A DNA stretch of 64,000 nt from Stenocarpella maydis (lineage: Eukaryota > Ascomycota > Sordariomycetes > Diaporthales > Diaporthaceae): assembly GCA_002270565.1 (NCBI GenBank), contig NQMI01000008.1, positions 128,807 to 192,806 of the forward strand. The letters are read 5' to 3'. Of the stretch, positions 36,328 through 48,254 are shown piece after piece. The notes under the pieces are model-generated. The model made no database searches, had not been told where the DNA came from, and worked only from the letters and a program-made list of their open reading frames with translations. The translations under genes and the position numbers were made by a program. How positions within the stretch are numbered: the stretch's first letter is position 1; each line of letters opens with the position of its first letter.

Positions 36328-38381
36328 ATGTCCGACGTGGTGCGCCGAGGCCCCGTGGCGGACGATGCGTACTCTCTCTCTACGGCGCCGGACGACGGAG
36401 AGAGGCTGTTGGCACCTGACGAGAGGTCGAGTCTGCTTGGCGCTGGTACCGCGAGCTCTCACGCAGGGTCGGACGACGGGGAATCACCAGCAGACAAGGA
36501 CAGCTGGGTCGGCTATGAGGAGTTCGACGGACTCCCGTGGCACAAACAGCCTTCTGTACGTCCCCCGTGCGACGAGACCTAGTTCCGGGGTGGTCGCGCT
36601 GACACCACTCTATCCAAGGTCTACTGGCTGCTTCCTCCGTACGCCCTCTTTGCCTGGGCATTTGGTGGATCCATAGTGCCAAAGCTCAACCTGTAGGCTC
36701 GCTCGCTGTCTTGTTGTCTCCACCTACTGCCTGCGGATGCGCGCTAACACCAGGCAGCATTATCGCCCTTGTCTGCGAGCGCTACTTTACCGAGCAGACT
36801 GTCGACGGTCCGACTTCCATCGCCACCCCCATCGTACTTGGTGGTGACAACCCACAGTGCGCAATAGCTGAGGTTCAGCAAAATGTGGCCACGTTCATGC
36901 TGGTGCTCAACGTCATTCTTGGAGTCTTGAGTGCATACACCACGCCCAAGATTGGTTCCCTATCCGACAGGTACGGTCGCAAGAAGTTGCTGGCCCTGAC
37001 CTCTATAGGCGGTGTCCTTGGAGAGCTTGTGACGATATTCACGGCGAGCTTCCCAGACGTCATCCACTATAGGTGGCTCATCCTAGGGGTCGTCTTCGAC
37101 GGCCTGGCTGGCACTTTTACAGCTGGCTCTGTGCTCAGTCATTCATACACGAGCGACTGCACTCCTCCGTCGAAGCGTGGCGTGGCCATTGGCTATATCC
37201 ACGCGTGCCTCTTCAGCGGCCTCGCCTTTGGACCCCTTATCGCGGGCTATTTTGTCAAGTGGACTGGATCTTTGCTTTCTGTCTTTTACGTCACTCTCGG
37301 ATGCCACCTAATCTTCATCGCTTGTGTCATCTTCATCCTGCCAGAGTCGGTATCAAAGCGACGCCAGCTCTCGGCCCGCAAAAAGCACCGCCTCGAGCAA
37401 TCGCAGCGCGACCAGCGCACACGGTCGTGGGCCTCACAGTATTTAGCTGAGGCACAGGGCGCGACTTCGTGGTTCTGGTCATGGCTCGCATCGCCCAAGT
37501 ATGCACATGCTGTCGCGTCCATCCGGTCAGCGAATCCCTTGGAGCCGCTCAAGGTGCTGGCCCCGAGAGGTCACGCAAACAAGCGCGCCCGGCGGAATCT
37601 GATCCTCCTGGCTGCCATTGACACCGTCATACTGGGCGCTGCCATGAGCTCGGGCCAGGTGACGCTGCTGTACAGCGAGTTCATCTTCCACTGGGGTAAC
37701 TTCGAGACCTCACGCTTCATCTCTCTGGTCTCCCTTGTACGCGTTGTTGTGCTGTTGAGCTTGCTGCCCATCATCAATTATGTGTTCCGGATCCGGCCAG
37801 CCCAGAAACGTCGCAGGGAATCAGGGGCCATCGCGGAACAGAGCGCCGGTGCAGATGGCCTGGATGTGTGGCTCCTGCGCGTCGCCATCGCCTCAGATGT
37901 CATCGGGATTGCCGGGTACATCTTCGTCCGGACCGAAGCGCTCTTCGTCTTCTGCGGTGTTATCACCGCCTTCGGTGGCTTGGGTTCCGCAACCATCCAG
38001 GCCGCCTTGTCCAAACACGTCCCTGCGGAGATGATCGGAGCGCTTCTCGGGGCGGTCGGCCTGCTCCATGCCCTGGCTAGAATTGTGGGCCCGGTCTTGT
38101 TCAACGGCCTATATGCGGCGACGGTGAAGACCTTCCCGCAGGCTGTGTTTGTTCTTATCTCGGGACTTTTTACCGCGGTATTGATCCTGAGCATGTTTGT
38201 AAAACCTCATGGTAGGTGCATTCAAACCAGCCACCGGGTGTGGTCTTGAAGAGTCGTTACTGACCACAGCACGGCAGTGTACATGACAAAAGAGGAAGAG
38301 GCTGAGGAAGAGCGGCCGATCCGGCCCCAACCTCACCGAGGAGACACTCTGACCGAAGATGAGATGGTGCCGCAGATCTAG
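36328..38381 (+). CDS. Major facilitator superfamily transporter (619 aa)
   Basis: Four exons: 36328-36555, 36619-36692, 36758-38211 and 38278-38381. Introns are 63, 65 and 66 bp, phases 0, 2 and 1, with CTGAC or CTAAC branch sites. The soluble N-terminus (MSDVVRRGPVADDAYSLSTA) is acidic/Ser-rich. Exon 2 encodes the first helix (YWLLPPYALFAWAFGGSIVP). The MFS signature loop KIGSLSDRYGRKKLLAL follows helix 2. A long basic central loop separates the two six-helix halves. The second half has IDTVILGAAMSSGQVTLLY and FCGVITAFGGLGSATIQAAL. The cytosolic tail ends DTLTEDEMVPQI. It resembles drug:H+ antiporter-like fungal MFS proteins. The substrate is unknown. The choice of 36328 over an in-frame ATG-less extension from 36199 rests on it being the first ATG in good context. 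Confidence 0.88.
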
Positions 38382-38888
38382 AGGACTGGGTCGCACGAGT
38401 CTGCAAGGCTTTTGCCATGTAGCAACACCGCGCCGGGACTGCTTGATATTCTCGGTAGATGTGATACGCACACGCACTTCCCATTTGTACCTGCGTCGCG
38501 CTTGCTTTACACAACCAACCTTTCCCAGCTTGTTCTCGGGGATAGACATTAGGCAAGCGGCCATATGTGGCAAGCAGTACTAGCGAGATGTTCCCTTGAG
38601 TATGATAGAAGCCCTTGAATATAGACTGTAAAAATGAAACCCAACCAGAGCATTCCCATGAGTCAAGGGCCGCTGAGGTCACGCAGAGGCATTTGCCAAG
38701 TAACCGTGCAGTGGAGAGGCATCCATAGTTATCCAGGACTGGGATGCTGCTGGTAACGCTGGGGTTCTCAATTGGTCTAGCGGGCCACCGCCGCCTATAC
38801 CTACCTACTCCGTACTGTACGAGCAGTGACCAAGTATACAGGGCTGGGACCATCTCACCCGCCATCTCCCATCTAGAAAACCTCAAGC
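38382..38888. other. Intergenic region, no gene recognised
   Basis: 507 bases between the MFS gene and the HIT-family remnant; short frames only. Confidence 0.6.
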
Positions 38889-39723
38889 ATGTTCAGACGT
38901 CCATGGAGACAGCCCATCACCAGAGCCCTCCACCCCACAACAGAGGCAAAGATGAGCTCGGGCGCACCGGCAAACAAGATATTCTTCGGGCCATTCGAGG
39001 TGACCTCTCAGGTGAGTTGCGCGATGAGACAGACGTATAGACACATGACGAGACCATCTCCTGTGGGACTGGACGCCCCACGGCTGACACTACAAACAAG
39101 GTCTTCCTCACAACGCCACACTCCTTCGCCCTGGTCAACATCAAGCCGCTGCTCCCGGGCCACGTGCTCGTCTGCCCGTCGCGGCCCCACAGGCGCCTGA
39201 CGGACCTGTCCCTCCCCGAGGTGACGGACCTCTTCGCGTCCGTGCAGCGCGTCGAGCGGATGCTGGCCCGCCGCTACTTCCCCCCGGGCGCCGCCGCCGC
39301 CGTCCGGGCAGGGGCGGGAGCCGGGGCCGGGCCCGGGCGGCTCCTTCAACATCGCCGTCCAGGACGGCCGAGGCCGGGCAGACGGTCCGCAGGTCACGTG
39401 ACTCATCCCGCGCTGGGCGTGCTGAGCGCCAAGCCCGAGGACACGGCGGCGACGAGCTCTACGAGAGGAGGCGGCGAGGAGGGGGATGAGGGCGGGGCGC
39501 TGTGGGACCGGCAGCGGGGGGGGGCGAGGAGGGCCTGGGTGGTGCCAGGCCCGTCCCCGGCGGTGCGTTTGACCGCATCGAGGACTCGCAGAGGAAGGCG
39601 AGGAGCATGGAGGAGATGGTGGCCGAGGCGGAGAGAGACCGGGGGACCCTCGAGGAGATGGAGGAGGAGGACAAGGACAGTGCTGCTGCTGCGGCGGCGG
39701 CGGCGGGTGGTCAGGTGTCATGA
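38889..39723 (+). pseudogene. Broken HIT-family (Fhit-type diadenosine triphosphate hydrolase) gene, or assembly errors
   Basis: Exon 1 (38952-39011; possible earlier start 38889) encodes MSSGAPANKIFFGPFEVTSQ. Removing the 89-bp intron 39012-39100 joins it to VFLTTPHSFALVNIKPLLPG and HVLVCPSRPHRRLTDLSLPE, a clear Fhit-like N-terminus. Conserved pieces then jump between frames: SFNIAVQDG (from 39342) in a second frame, EAGQTV (39370-39387) in a third, GGDELYER (39445-39468), EEGDEGGALWDRQ (39476-39514) and finally the tail FDRIEDSQRKARSMEEMVAEAE. The His-x-His-x-His catalytic triad expected right after EAGQTV is not readable in any frame; aligned to the expected codons, 39388-39413 lacks about four bases and has one substitution. 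At least five frame changes occur within 250 bases, several at G/C runs, and there is no C-to-T bias. The extension MFRRPWRQPITRALHPTTEAK from 38889 looks like a mitochondrial presequence. Confidence 0.8.
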
Positions 39724-40043
39724 CAGCCCTGTGTGCACTGCTGAGGCAATCCTGAGCAGGATGTTATAGCGTCCGGTTACGAGTCACGGTGTGGGCGGCC
39801 TGCCAGTCAAACACGTCGGAGGGCCTCAGGACCACAAGCGATAGACATGCATAGCGGCGATCATGGCTCATTTCAGCGTTGCACGAACAAATATGTATAT
39901 GACCAGGCATCTCCATCATCCCAGGGTGTGCCAACGCCAGACTTTTACCCACCTCGTTAGGACCCTTTACCCAAGAACAGGATGAAAATATTGCTTCGAA
40001 CTCCACATGGCAACGCACTCGAGAGCCTTCAAACGTACGCAGC
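39724..40043. other. Short intergenic region between convergent 3' ends
   Basis: 320 bases containing the 3' flanks of the HIT remnant (+) and the Zn2Cys6 regulator (-); nothing else seen. Confidence 0.6.
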
Positions 40044-42756
40044 CTAGTCCAGCCCGGGGATTTGATCCAGGTTCGTCATCGAGCTGTCAAAATCCCACGT
40101 GTCCTCCATGTCCAGGTCAGATCCCTGGAGGCCCTTGAACATAAATACATCACTCCCGGGCGCGCCACCTCCGGGCTGAGAGCCCGCTGTGTTGGTATTC
40201 GCTGGTTTGCGGTTCCTCGGGCCAGCCAAGCCCCATCCCTCAAAATTCTGCTGCCAGTTGATTCCATCCTTGAGGAACCAGTCCTGTCCGTCGATGGCGT
40301 ACACCGAATTCGGCGTGGCGTTGCGCGTCAACGTGCACGAGCTCTGTGTCGGCGATCCTCTGTTGGTCATCTGCACCGGCGCATAGGACTGATGGTATCG
40401 CGGCATGGCGGGGGCGCTGACACCCGGCATCGTCCACGAGCTGTTGAAGGCGAGGGCGAGGTTGCTGGCGGGGTCTGCTGAGGCAGAGGCCGGCCCCTGC
40501 CGCGGCTGCATGCTGGTCGATGCTAACGACCCGACGCCCATGGTTGACATCAGATCTGGTGACATGCCCGCAGCTGCATCCTGGCCCATGTGTAACGCCA
40601 GAGGGTCAGATTGGCCTGGGCTGCTCTTGAGCTGGACAGGTGACGGGGGGAACGCAGGGGGCGAGGGTGTGACGGGTGCCATCATGGGCTGGTTTGGCGA
40701 CGGCACGTCCCCGGTGCCCAAGTAACCGTACTTCTCATCTGTGCGCCTGAGAATCGCGGCTGCCTCCTCTGGCAGCTCGCAATTCCATTTTCTCGTGAGG
40801 ACGCTGATGATGCTCAGCGATCGCCTGGCGCACAGCCAATCCTCGGCTATCTCTTCCAGGTGCTTCAGACCGTGGGTGATGTCTCTCCTGGCGGTTTTCT
40901 CAGGCAGGTTGAGCAAGTGTATGGTGCAAGCAGAATGGACCATGTATACTGCAATGTTACATATCTGCCGGAGGTTGTACAACTTCTTGTATAACCTCAT
41001 GAGCTTGGAGATGAAACCAGCGTTGGCCGTGCAGATGCGCCGAGGAGACACGTGCGGCGGCAATGGAGATGTGGCAGGGTTGTACTTCAAGAACGGCCGG
41101 AAGAGGTGGATATACTGCAGGTGGTAGAACATGCTGTGTGCCTGGAATCAGCATTGGCGTGGGCAGATGGGGTCTCATGACTTACTGCATCAATATCACA
41201 TTTGGTAGCTGGCCATCCTTTGGTTCAAACTCCTGTGGCAGCTCCTTCCGCCAGCCCTCCAGGCGCATGTGCAGCTCGCTGAGCTTCTTGAGCTCCACCG
41301 ACTTCCCGCTTGACCTGCCGATATGGTTCGGATGGTAGAAGAAGATCAGCAAGTCGCTGCTAATCTCGCACAGCTTGGACAGCTGGAGGCCGATTGCCCG
41401 GGTTCGGGCTGGCTGGCTGAGGTTCTGGTCGAATCCACCATCAGCGTACGGTGACCAGGTCCCACCGTCTTCATCCGGGAAGACGCCATACTTGGGGACA
41501 TTGTAGGAATTCTGGGGCAACTGTGGCAGTCGGCCGAGATAATTGGACCAACACTTGTCGAAAAGAAAGCAGCCCCAGAACGTAATCTTTCGCGCGTCGA
41601 TCTCCTCGGCGCTCATCTGCCCCTTTTCTGAAGCAATGGCCCCGGGGTCGAGGTTGAGGCCGATGTCCTGGGCCATGCGGAAGCTCATGCCGCTGTATAC
41701 CCACCCCTTGGCCTCACGACCACAGCCGGCCTCGCGTACTGACATCAGAGCCAACGCCTGGACCGTGACCAGCTTGGGCTTTTCGTACTCGTCGTTGTCG
41801 AGGATGACTTTCTTGGCGGCGGCAAAGAAGTGGTCTCCTTTGGTCCGGCTGTCTCCAGGCACAGCATAGGCTCCAGGCACATCTGTGAAGTGGCAGCCCA
41901 GCGCCAGCATGGCGTTGACCAGAAGAGGCGAGCAGTAGATCGTGCCCTTGGGCGCGCTTCGTGGTTTGCCATTCAGAAAGTCTCGCCAGAACAGTTTGCG
42001 TGAGATTGTAGTAAAGTATGGGTAGTGCCAATTGAAGTACATGTTCATCAGGTGAACGACCAGGTTCCTGTCCTTGGTCACGTCAGACCAGCTAGTGACA
42101 GGATCTTCGTTGGAGTGAAGGCTGAAGGACTCCGGTTCTGTAGGCGTGTCGTGTGGGTCGCCTTGATAGATGAGGTGTGATGTCCCCCCGATAAAGCGGA
42201 TGGTTCCGTTCTCTATCCGGAGCTCCCCCATCTTCCGGGCCAGGTCTCTCTCCCCTTCCACCGGCTGGTGCGTGGCATACTGATCGTCGAACTGGGTGTC
42301 GTCGTTGTCCTTGTTGGCAAAGTCTTCGTGCAGAATAGACTCGGCCACGGTGTCCAGGCTGTCGCACGTGCGGATCCTCCTCGTGATCTCGGGCACATCC
42401 TCCTCCGCGGCGTTGAGAATGGCCTCGATCAGGATCTGAAGAGTTGAGCTCCTTGCCTTGGAGCTGTCGATTTTCTCGCGGTAGACGCCCTTTCTCCTGT
42501 GGTCTGAATTTGGGTCATAGACACATTCGGTCTCATAGACACTGGCGCAGGCGGCACATGAGGGCACCGCGCCATCGCATTTGGACTTCCTCTTCCGACA
42601 TGCGATACAGGCGGTGCTGACACAGCGGCGCTTCTGCTTAGCCGGATCATTCCTGCCCCTCGGCTTCTTCTTGGCCGGTGGAGGTGGTGCGCTGCTTTCC
42701 GGGACTGGCGCCGCGGGCTGCGGCTGAGGAGCCGACCGGAGGTCCTGGGGCTCCAT
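40044..42756 (-). CDS. Zn(II)2Cys6 fungal-specific transcription factor (886 aa)
   Basis: Two exons: 42756-41186 and 41133-40044. The 52-bp intron is GTAAGT...CACACAG, phase 2; its splice gives VILMHMFYHLQYIHLFRPF, a typical helix of the fungal transcription-factor regulatory domain. An upstream AG at the TTCCAG site would shift the frame. The N-terminus is Pro-rich and basic (KKKPRGRNDPAKQKRR). It is followed by the zinc cluster Cys50, Cys53, Cys60, Cys67, Cys70, Cys78 (ACIACRKRKSKCDGAVPSC) and the linker NSDHRRKGVYREKID. The middle-homology region carries FNWHYPYFTTISRKLFWRDF and PLLVNAMLALGCHFTD. The C-terminal 300 residues are Pro/Ser/Asn/Met-rich and end in an acidic WDFDSSMTNLDQ patch, a plausible activation domain. 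From memory, proteins with this linker are often annotated as NirA-like nitrogen regulators; I treat that as a weak lead only. It lies 1.4 kb from the adenylation/membrane fusion gene, on the same strand. Confidence 0.92.
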
Positions 42757-44183
42757 GGTGCCCGGGCTAGAGCAGGCCGGTGGCTCAGGGAGACGTTACA
42801 GATGGCCTTGGGCCGCGACACGAGGGCAGAGACGGCCTGGGAAATGTCCCATGGGTAGCGGGTTGCGAGGACGGCTGCTCGGCACGGTAGCGGCATCAGT
42901 CAGCATGCGACCAACGCGGTTTGAATCAGACGGGATTCTCGAGAGAACACTGGGGGAGAAGGACGAGGCCGCATGGGAGGTGCGATCTGAGGACGGGGTG
43001 TGAGAGGGGTAGGGAAAAGGAGCTGTCTGCAAGCACGGTGTCCGTATCTCTGATGCCCAGGTCCGTTGGAGGGAGGAATGGCGGCGATAAGGAGGGAAGG
43101 CTATGATTGACCGGATCAGCCGCAGGCGATGGCCTGGGCGAGAGCCAATTCAAGCGTGGGATGACCAAACGTGCGACGCGCGCTACAGGTTCCCGTTGTT
43201 AGCTCGAGTGTCTGGCGTCCAGCCCATCCACGTCGGGAGGGTGCTGCTATGTCGGTGTTTAGGCGGAGTATGGACGAGTCACTTACAGCCCCAGACCAAA
43301 AGGTCTGGCCACAGCCCTGCCACACGTCTGCGGGGCCCGGTCCCGGCAGTGATCCTCGCCTTGCGAGACAAATACCGAGTATAAGGGTTAAACCCGCGTG
43401 CGTGTCTGCACAACCGGGTGGCATTTCTATGTTGTGTTGTATGGTGTACCTGGTGCTAACTATATTGAAAGAAAATAGGAGAGCACCCAGCCATGAGATA
43501 AAAAGGAATAGATATAACGGGGCTCACTTCTGTGTCCGCCAATGATTCCCTGAGTGCCTGCAGCATTGCATTCGCTATGGTGCAACTCGGAATCATATAC
43601 CCGGCGTAGCCTCCGGTTACCTCAGTGCAAGTCTCCGCATTCTCCAGACAGACCGACCCCTCATGAGAGGAAGTTGATACCCATCCCATGTATGTGCTTG
43701 CATGCTGGTTGGAATGGGCGAGGACCAGGTGGTAGGCAGGACAGCTGAGATATCGGGTCACCTTGCATAGTAATTCCCCCAGAATTTCGCAAGAACAAGG
43801 CGGCCACTTATTGAATTTGCAATAAGCCTGTATACTTGCGCAATTGATTATGTTTAGCAGGTTTACTCAAGTCCACCACACTCCAATCCTGCCTTTGGGG
43901 GAGGCTGCAAATCGACACAGAGCACTGAAAATGAAAAGAAATACACCATTCATCACGCATTCCAGAAACAGGGAACACGATTGCACCACGAGGAACCGGA
44001 ATCATAACCGAAGCCCGCCCCTTCCCCAGGGAATGCGACAGGGGGGGGGCTACATGATGAGATGAGGACCAGATCCACCATCCAATCAAATCAGACCGTC
44101 AGGAGGACAAAGTCTTTGAAACCGAGAAACAGCCACGTCTCAGCACCCTGGTATCATTAGTCATATCGCAGCACAGCACATAT
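42757..44183. other. Intergenic region, promoter side of the Zn2Cys6 gene
   Basis: About 1.4 kb lying between the transcription-factor start and the 3' end of the adenylation/membrane fusion gene. No recognisable gene. A G run lies at about 44041-44049. Confidence 0.6.
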
Positions 44184-47100
44184 TCATGAATCCCAAATGG
44201 GGCCAAAGGCGGGTACACCCCTCGCCTCGAGGTCATAGACCAATTTGGAGGTGACTGGCCCGTTGCTGATGATACAGACGCACTCAGCGTTGCTCGCCTT
44301 GTAGAGCTTGTACGCCTCGAGCGCCATGTTCGGCCGCCCTTGCTCGCGCGTATTCCAGATCACCGCTTCGGGGTCCGTGTCATAGATGGCGTCTATTATC
44401 TTTCGCCCGAATGTCTTTTCCGGGGCCGGCGTGGACCAGAAGATCCTGCAAGGGACTTTCTTCGCTGTTGAAAGGATCAGTACCAGTGTTCCGCTTGAAA
44501 ATAGTGCTGGCGGCTCTTTTTTTTCCCCTCCCATGGCATCAGGGGCAAGGAGAGGGCAAGATGGCATACCCATGATAACCGGCAAGCAAGGTCCAATGCC
44601 TGATCCTGTAGCAACCAGAACAATTCTGTTGAAGAGCGGCGCCATGCGCAAAACCCCAGAGGCCGGAACGCCCCGTGTCCAAATCCTCGTGGGCGGGTTC
44701 TCGATCGTGCGGCCGGTCCAGTCGCCTGCACGCGAGACAACGATGCTGAACCCGGGCTTGTCCGGCTCAGTCACCGTGGCGAATGCGTGCCACTCCCTCA
44801 TTGGGTTGTCCGTGATGCGGATCGCCCTGCCTGGAGGTGGGGTGGCAAAGTCAAAGTACAGCCGGACCGCGTGGTTGGAAAGGGGCTCGACAACGACATT
44901 GACCTTGCGCAGGCGCATCCAGGGCAGTGCGATGGACAGCGTAGTAAGAGTGACCAGCCAGATGGCGGGGCTGCGGAGCAGCTGGCTGCCCAGCGGGACG
45001 CCCGCGGGCGTGAGCGAGGCGGTCGAGACGACAATGTGCGCCCAGACGAGGGCGAGGGCGGTCCAGCCTGCAAAACGGTGCGTCCACTCGAACTGGTCGT
45101 GGAACTTGGGCCGGATCGTCGGGTAAGCCATGGCGAGGATGACGTTGAGAAGCAACAGGATGGTGAAGGTGAGGCCGACAGTCGCGGCGTTGATGGGGTA
45201 CGTCTCGCTGCCCCGGACGAAGTATACCGTTGACTGCACGGCAAACATGACCCACCACAGCGTGGCCGTCACCGCGGCACCTGAGTGGATTCCACCCATG
45301 TGGTAGCAGCGGGCGAGGTGGCGGCGGATCCAGAGCGGCGCAGATGTCGGGCAGCGGGTCGCGAGCCAGAAGACGAAGTTGACGACATAGTCCTGGCGGA
45401 AGAGGACTGAGGCAAGAAGGTTTGCCGCAACTGCTGTGGCGATGTTGTTGACGGGGAGGCCCTCGCTGGGCGCGTTGATGAGCATGACGATGAAGCCGAC
45501 GACGTTGATACTGAAAATGACAATGAACAGCTTCCTGTACGCAGACAAGGCCTTGTGGCGGAGCCACCTCTCGCCGTGGAAGCCGTTCTTGGCTGGCAAC
45601 TCGATCTCCTTCTCGTGGACGCTCTCCGTTTCTGTGATCGAACCGCGCCCGAGGCTCTTCTCCACGGCCGTCTCCTGGGAGTAGACCGTGGGTGGTGGCG
45701 TCGGCATGTCCTGGACCGACTCTGCGATCTGGGGCTCGGTGGCAGCACCGAGCTCTCTGAGGGTCCTCTTGTCGATCTTGCCGCCGGGAGTCATTGGCAT
45801 GCTCGTCATGTGGACGAGCTTGGAGGGCAGGGCGTAGTGATTGAGGCGCGTCGCGAGATGAGCCTTCAGGGCGACTTCGTCCACCATGACAGCCGCACTG
45901 TAGAACCCCCAGAGCAGCTCATCGATCTTGATGGCGGCAGCCTTCTCAATGCCCGGGTAGGACTCAATGGTGGCAGAGACCCCGTCGAGTTCCACGCGGA
46001 AGCCCTTGATCTTGACCTGGTCGTCCCTGCGTCCCAGGGGCTCGAGCTCGCCGTTTCCGAGCCAGCGGCCCAGGTCGCCAGTGTTGAACATCATGCCCCC
46101 GTCACTCGCGAACTTGTCAGGGCGATACCTCTGTGCGGTGAGATCCGGCAGGTTGACATATCCTCTGGAAACGCTGAGTCCGCCGACCCACATCAGGCCA
46201 ATTTCTCCGATACGCACTGGATTTAGTGAGTCGTCCAAGATGTACACATTAGTGTTTGGAATTGGTTTTCCGATTGTGAGCTTTGTTCCAGGCTCGTGGA
46301 GTTGAGCGGTGTTCAGGATTGTGATCTCTGTGGGACCGCAGATGTTGTAGAAGTTGACATGAGGAGACCTATTAATCCTTGTTAGTCAAATTGTGCATTT
46401 TTGAAAAGACTGAAATAATTGGCTCATGAAATCCACAGGCACTTTGTGTTGCATAGGTGCAAGCCCCGCCACTGTAGCACAAGCCTGCAGGCTCTGTTGT
46501 TGGGTTGTAACAAGTGTATACTGAATAGTCGAGGATCTGTACGCCCAGTTCTAGACGGGCGGAAGTGATGATATCAGGGGGCGACAGAGGAAGGTTTTAC
46601 TCACCATTCTTCTGCCAACAAAACAGGGCAAGGTTCACCACCTACGACGATGGTTTTGAGATTCGGGAATTCCGAACGCTTGGGGAAGTATTTCTGGGCA
46701 CCAGTCGGCGTGCTGATGACGACGTCAACACGGCTGAGGCAGGCGTTCCAGATGTCACGGTCGCCGCCTCTGCGGGAAGGCCCCCGGAGATTTAATGTTC
46801 CCCCGTTCATTAACGTTCCAAGAATCTCCCAGGCGCATAGATCGAAGCTTAGCATTAGCACGCAAGCAACCTCCGTGCCGACTGTGATCCCAAGCTTTCC
46901 TGGCTCGTTGAGCAGCGTGTTGCAGAGGTTCATGTGACTGCAGTCAACGCCTTTTGGCTTCCCGGTTGTCCCAGATCTGTGGTCTTATTTTAGTTTTCAA
47001 ACTTGATTTCGTTAAAGTCATAGGATCCAACGTACGTGTAGATGACATAGGCTCCATCTTGTGAATGGATGTTAACGTTTGGCCTCCGCGTATCTCCAGA

Positions 47101-47675
47101 TGTCCAGATGGCATCCGCGGCACCAAAAGCGACAACATTTGCGGAGCTTCCTGCTGGCATACTCCTCTCAACCTTGTCCTTGAAGTTAGGGAAACAAAGC
47201 ACAACGCTGGCTCCCGAGTCATAAATAACACTGCGGGAGTGTCAGAAACCACTCAAAATAGCCCGGCACTGAAGGGACAGCGAATTTGCACCTACTGTCT
47301 CAGACTATCCTCTACCATCACGGCGCCGTCGATTGGAACATATTGCGCACCTGCTTTCAAGACACCAAAGATGAAGGCGCACATCTCGACAGATCGCGAA
47401 TAGACACAGATGACCCTCTTGCCGGGGCCCACGCCATGATTTCGAACAAGATAGTTAGCGATCGCGTTAGAGCGCTCATCCAGTTCCGCGTATGCCACTG
47501 TCCTCTCGGAGTCAAAGCATTCGCGGACGGCTATGGCGTGTGGGTGCGCGGAGGCAACTGCTTGGAATGCGTCCACGATAGTGTGATGGGGAAGGGGGAT
47601 GGTCGCTCCCTTCCCGTACTTGTTGAAGAGGAGTTGGTCCCCTTTGGACAGAGACGAGGTCGCGCGAAACGACAT
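44184..47675 (-). CDS. Adenylation (NRPS-like) domain fused to a ferric-reductase-like membrane/oxidoreductase module
   Basis: Proposed exons: 47675-47296, 47230-47036, 46976-46605, 46368-44570 and 44464-44184, 1,008 aa. Splicing restores EDSLRHVIYDS and the A3 motif YVIYTSGTTGKPKG (near residue 193), and joins LLAEEW to SPHVNFYNICGPTE (A5, 317-330). Also present are A2 LKAGAQYVPID, A7 FNTGDLGRW (410), A8 GRRDDQVKIKGFRVEL and A10 GGKIDKRTL with the catalytic Lys at 514. No carrier or reductase domain follows A10. Instead there is a linker and about six helices (593-800), with His672, His677 and an H-x13-H pair (746/760) like haem ligands. Next come an EWHAFAT segment resembling the FAD-site HPF motif and GSGIGP (904), a nucleotide-binding loop. 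It probably activates an acid as the adenylate at a membrane; coupling to electron transfer is inference. The intron at 44465-44569 is 105 bp with no stop, so an unspliced form would be 1,043 aa. Confidence 0.88.
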
Positions 47676-48254
47676 GGTGGATAATATGTGGTCCAGATCA
47701 GGGACGCCAGTACTTTCCAAAGCAGAGAGGTATTGATGAAGTCAACTGCGGTGGCGACAAAGTCACAGAGTAGATATTCTCGTGGGATGTCTGATCACAT
47801 ATAATAAGGAGTTGCAACGCCTTGGAATAGACAACACGGGCTCCTTGGAGATTCCTAATAAGCTTTCGGCTATCAACAGTGGGACATATTGCTGTCTTAT
47901 ATAGCAATTTGGTCAACTACCAAACCCGTCCATGAGGCCACGGAACACTCCATTATTGCTGGAGGTATACCTTCCGCTGGGCCTGGGTGTGAGCCCGCCA
48001 GTGACAAGAGGCCAGTCCCACTGTCAGTTAGATTATTAAGTAAGCTTGTGATGCGGATAAGCATGTCTTCATGCTTGTACTTGCATGTGGCCACATCATA
48101 TTAGCGATGGCGTTTTAACTTGGCACTACTATAGAGTGACACCCGAAGCCTTGCATCCCCTTGTATGGTCAGAATCATGACGATTGTAGTCCGTAGCGAG
48201 GACTAGACACATTCCAAATAGGGACTAGTTAGACCGCGCTGAGCAGAAAGACAT
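47676..48254. promoter_or_regulatory. Promoter region of the adenylation/membrane fusion gene
   Basis: About 580 bases between the ATG at 47675 (minus strand) and the abrupt AT-rich boundary. A TATATAAG box on the minus strand lies at 47903-47896, about 220 bases upstream of the ATG. Base composition falls sharply after about 48250. Confidence 0.5.

Noticed and set aside
39388..39420. Intron explaining the lost HIT motif
   Set aside because: No donor/acceptor pair recovers HxHxH, because the bases encoding it are themselves altered and shortened.
44386..45126. 246-codon plus-strand frame
   Set aside because: Antisense to the adenylation/membrane fusion gene; no independent protein features.
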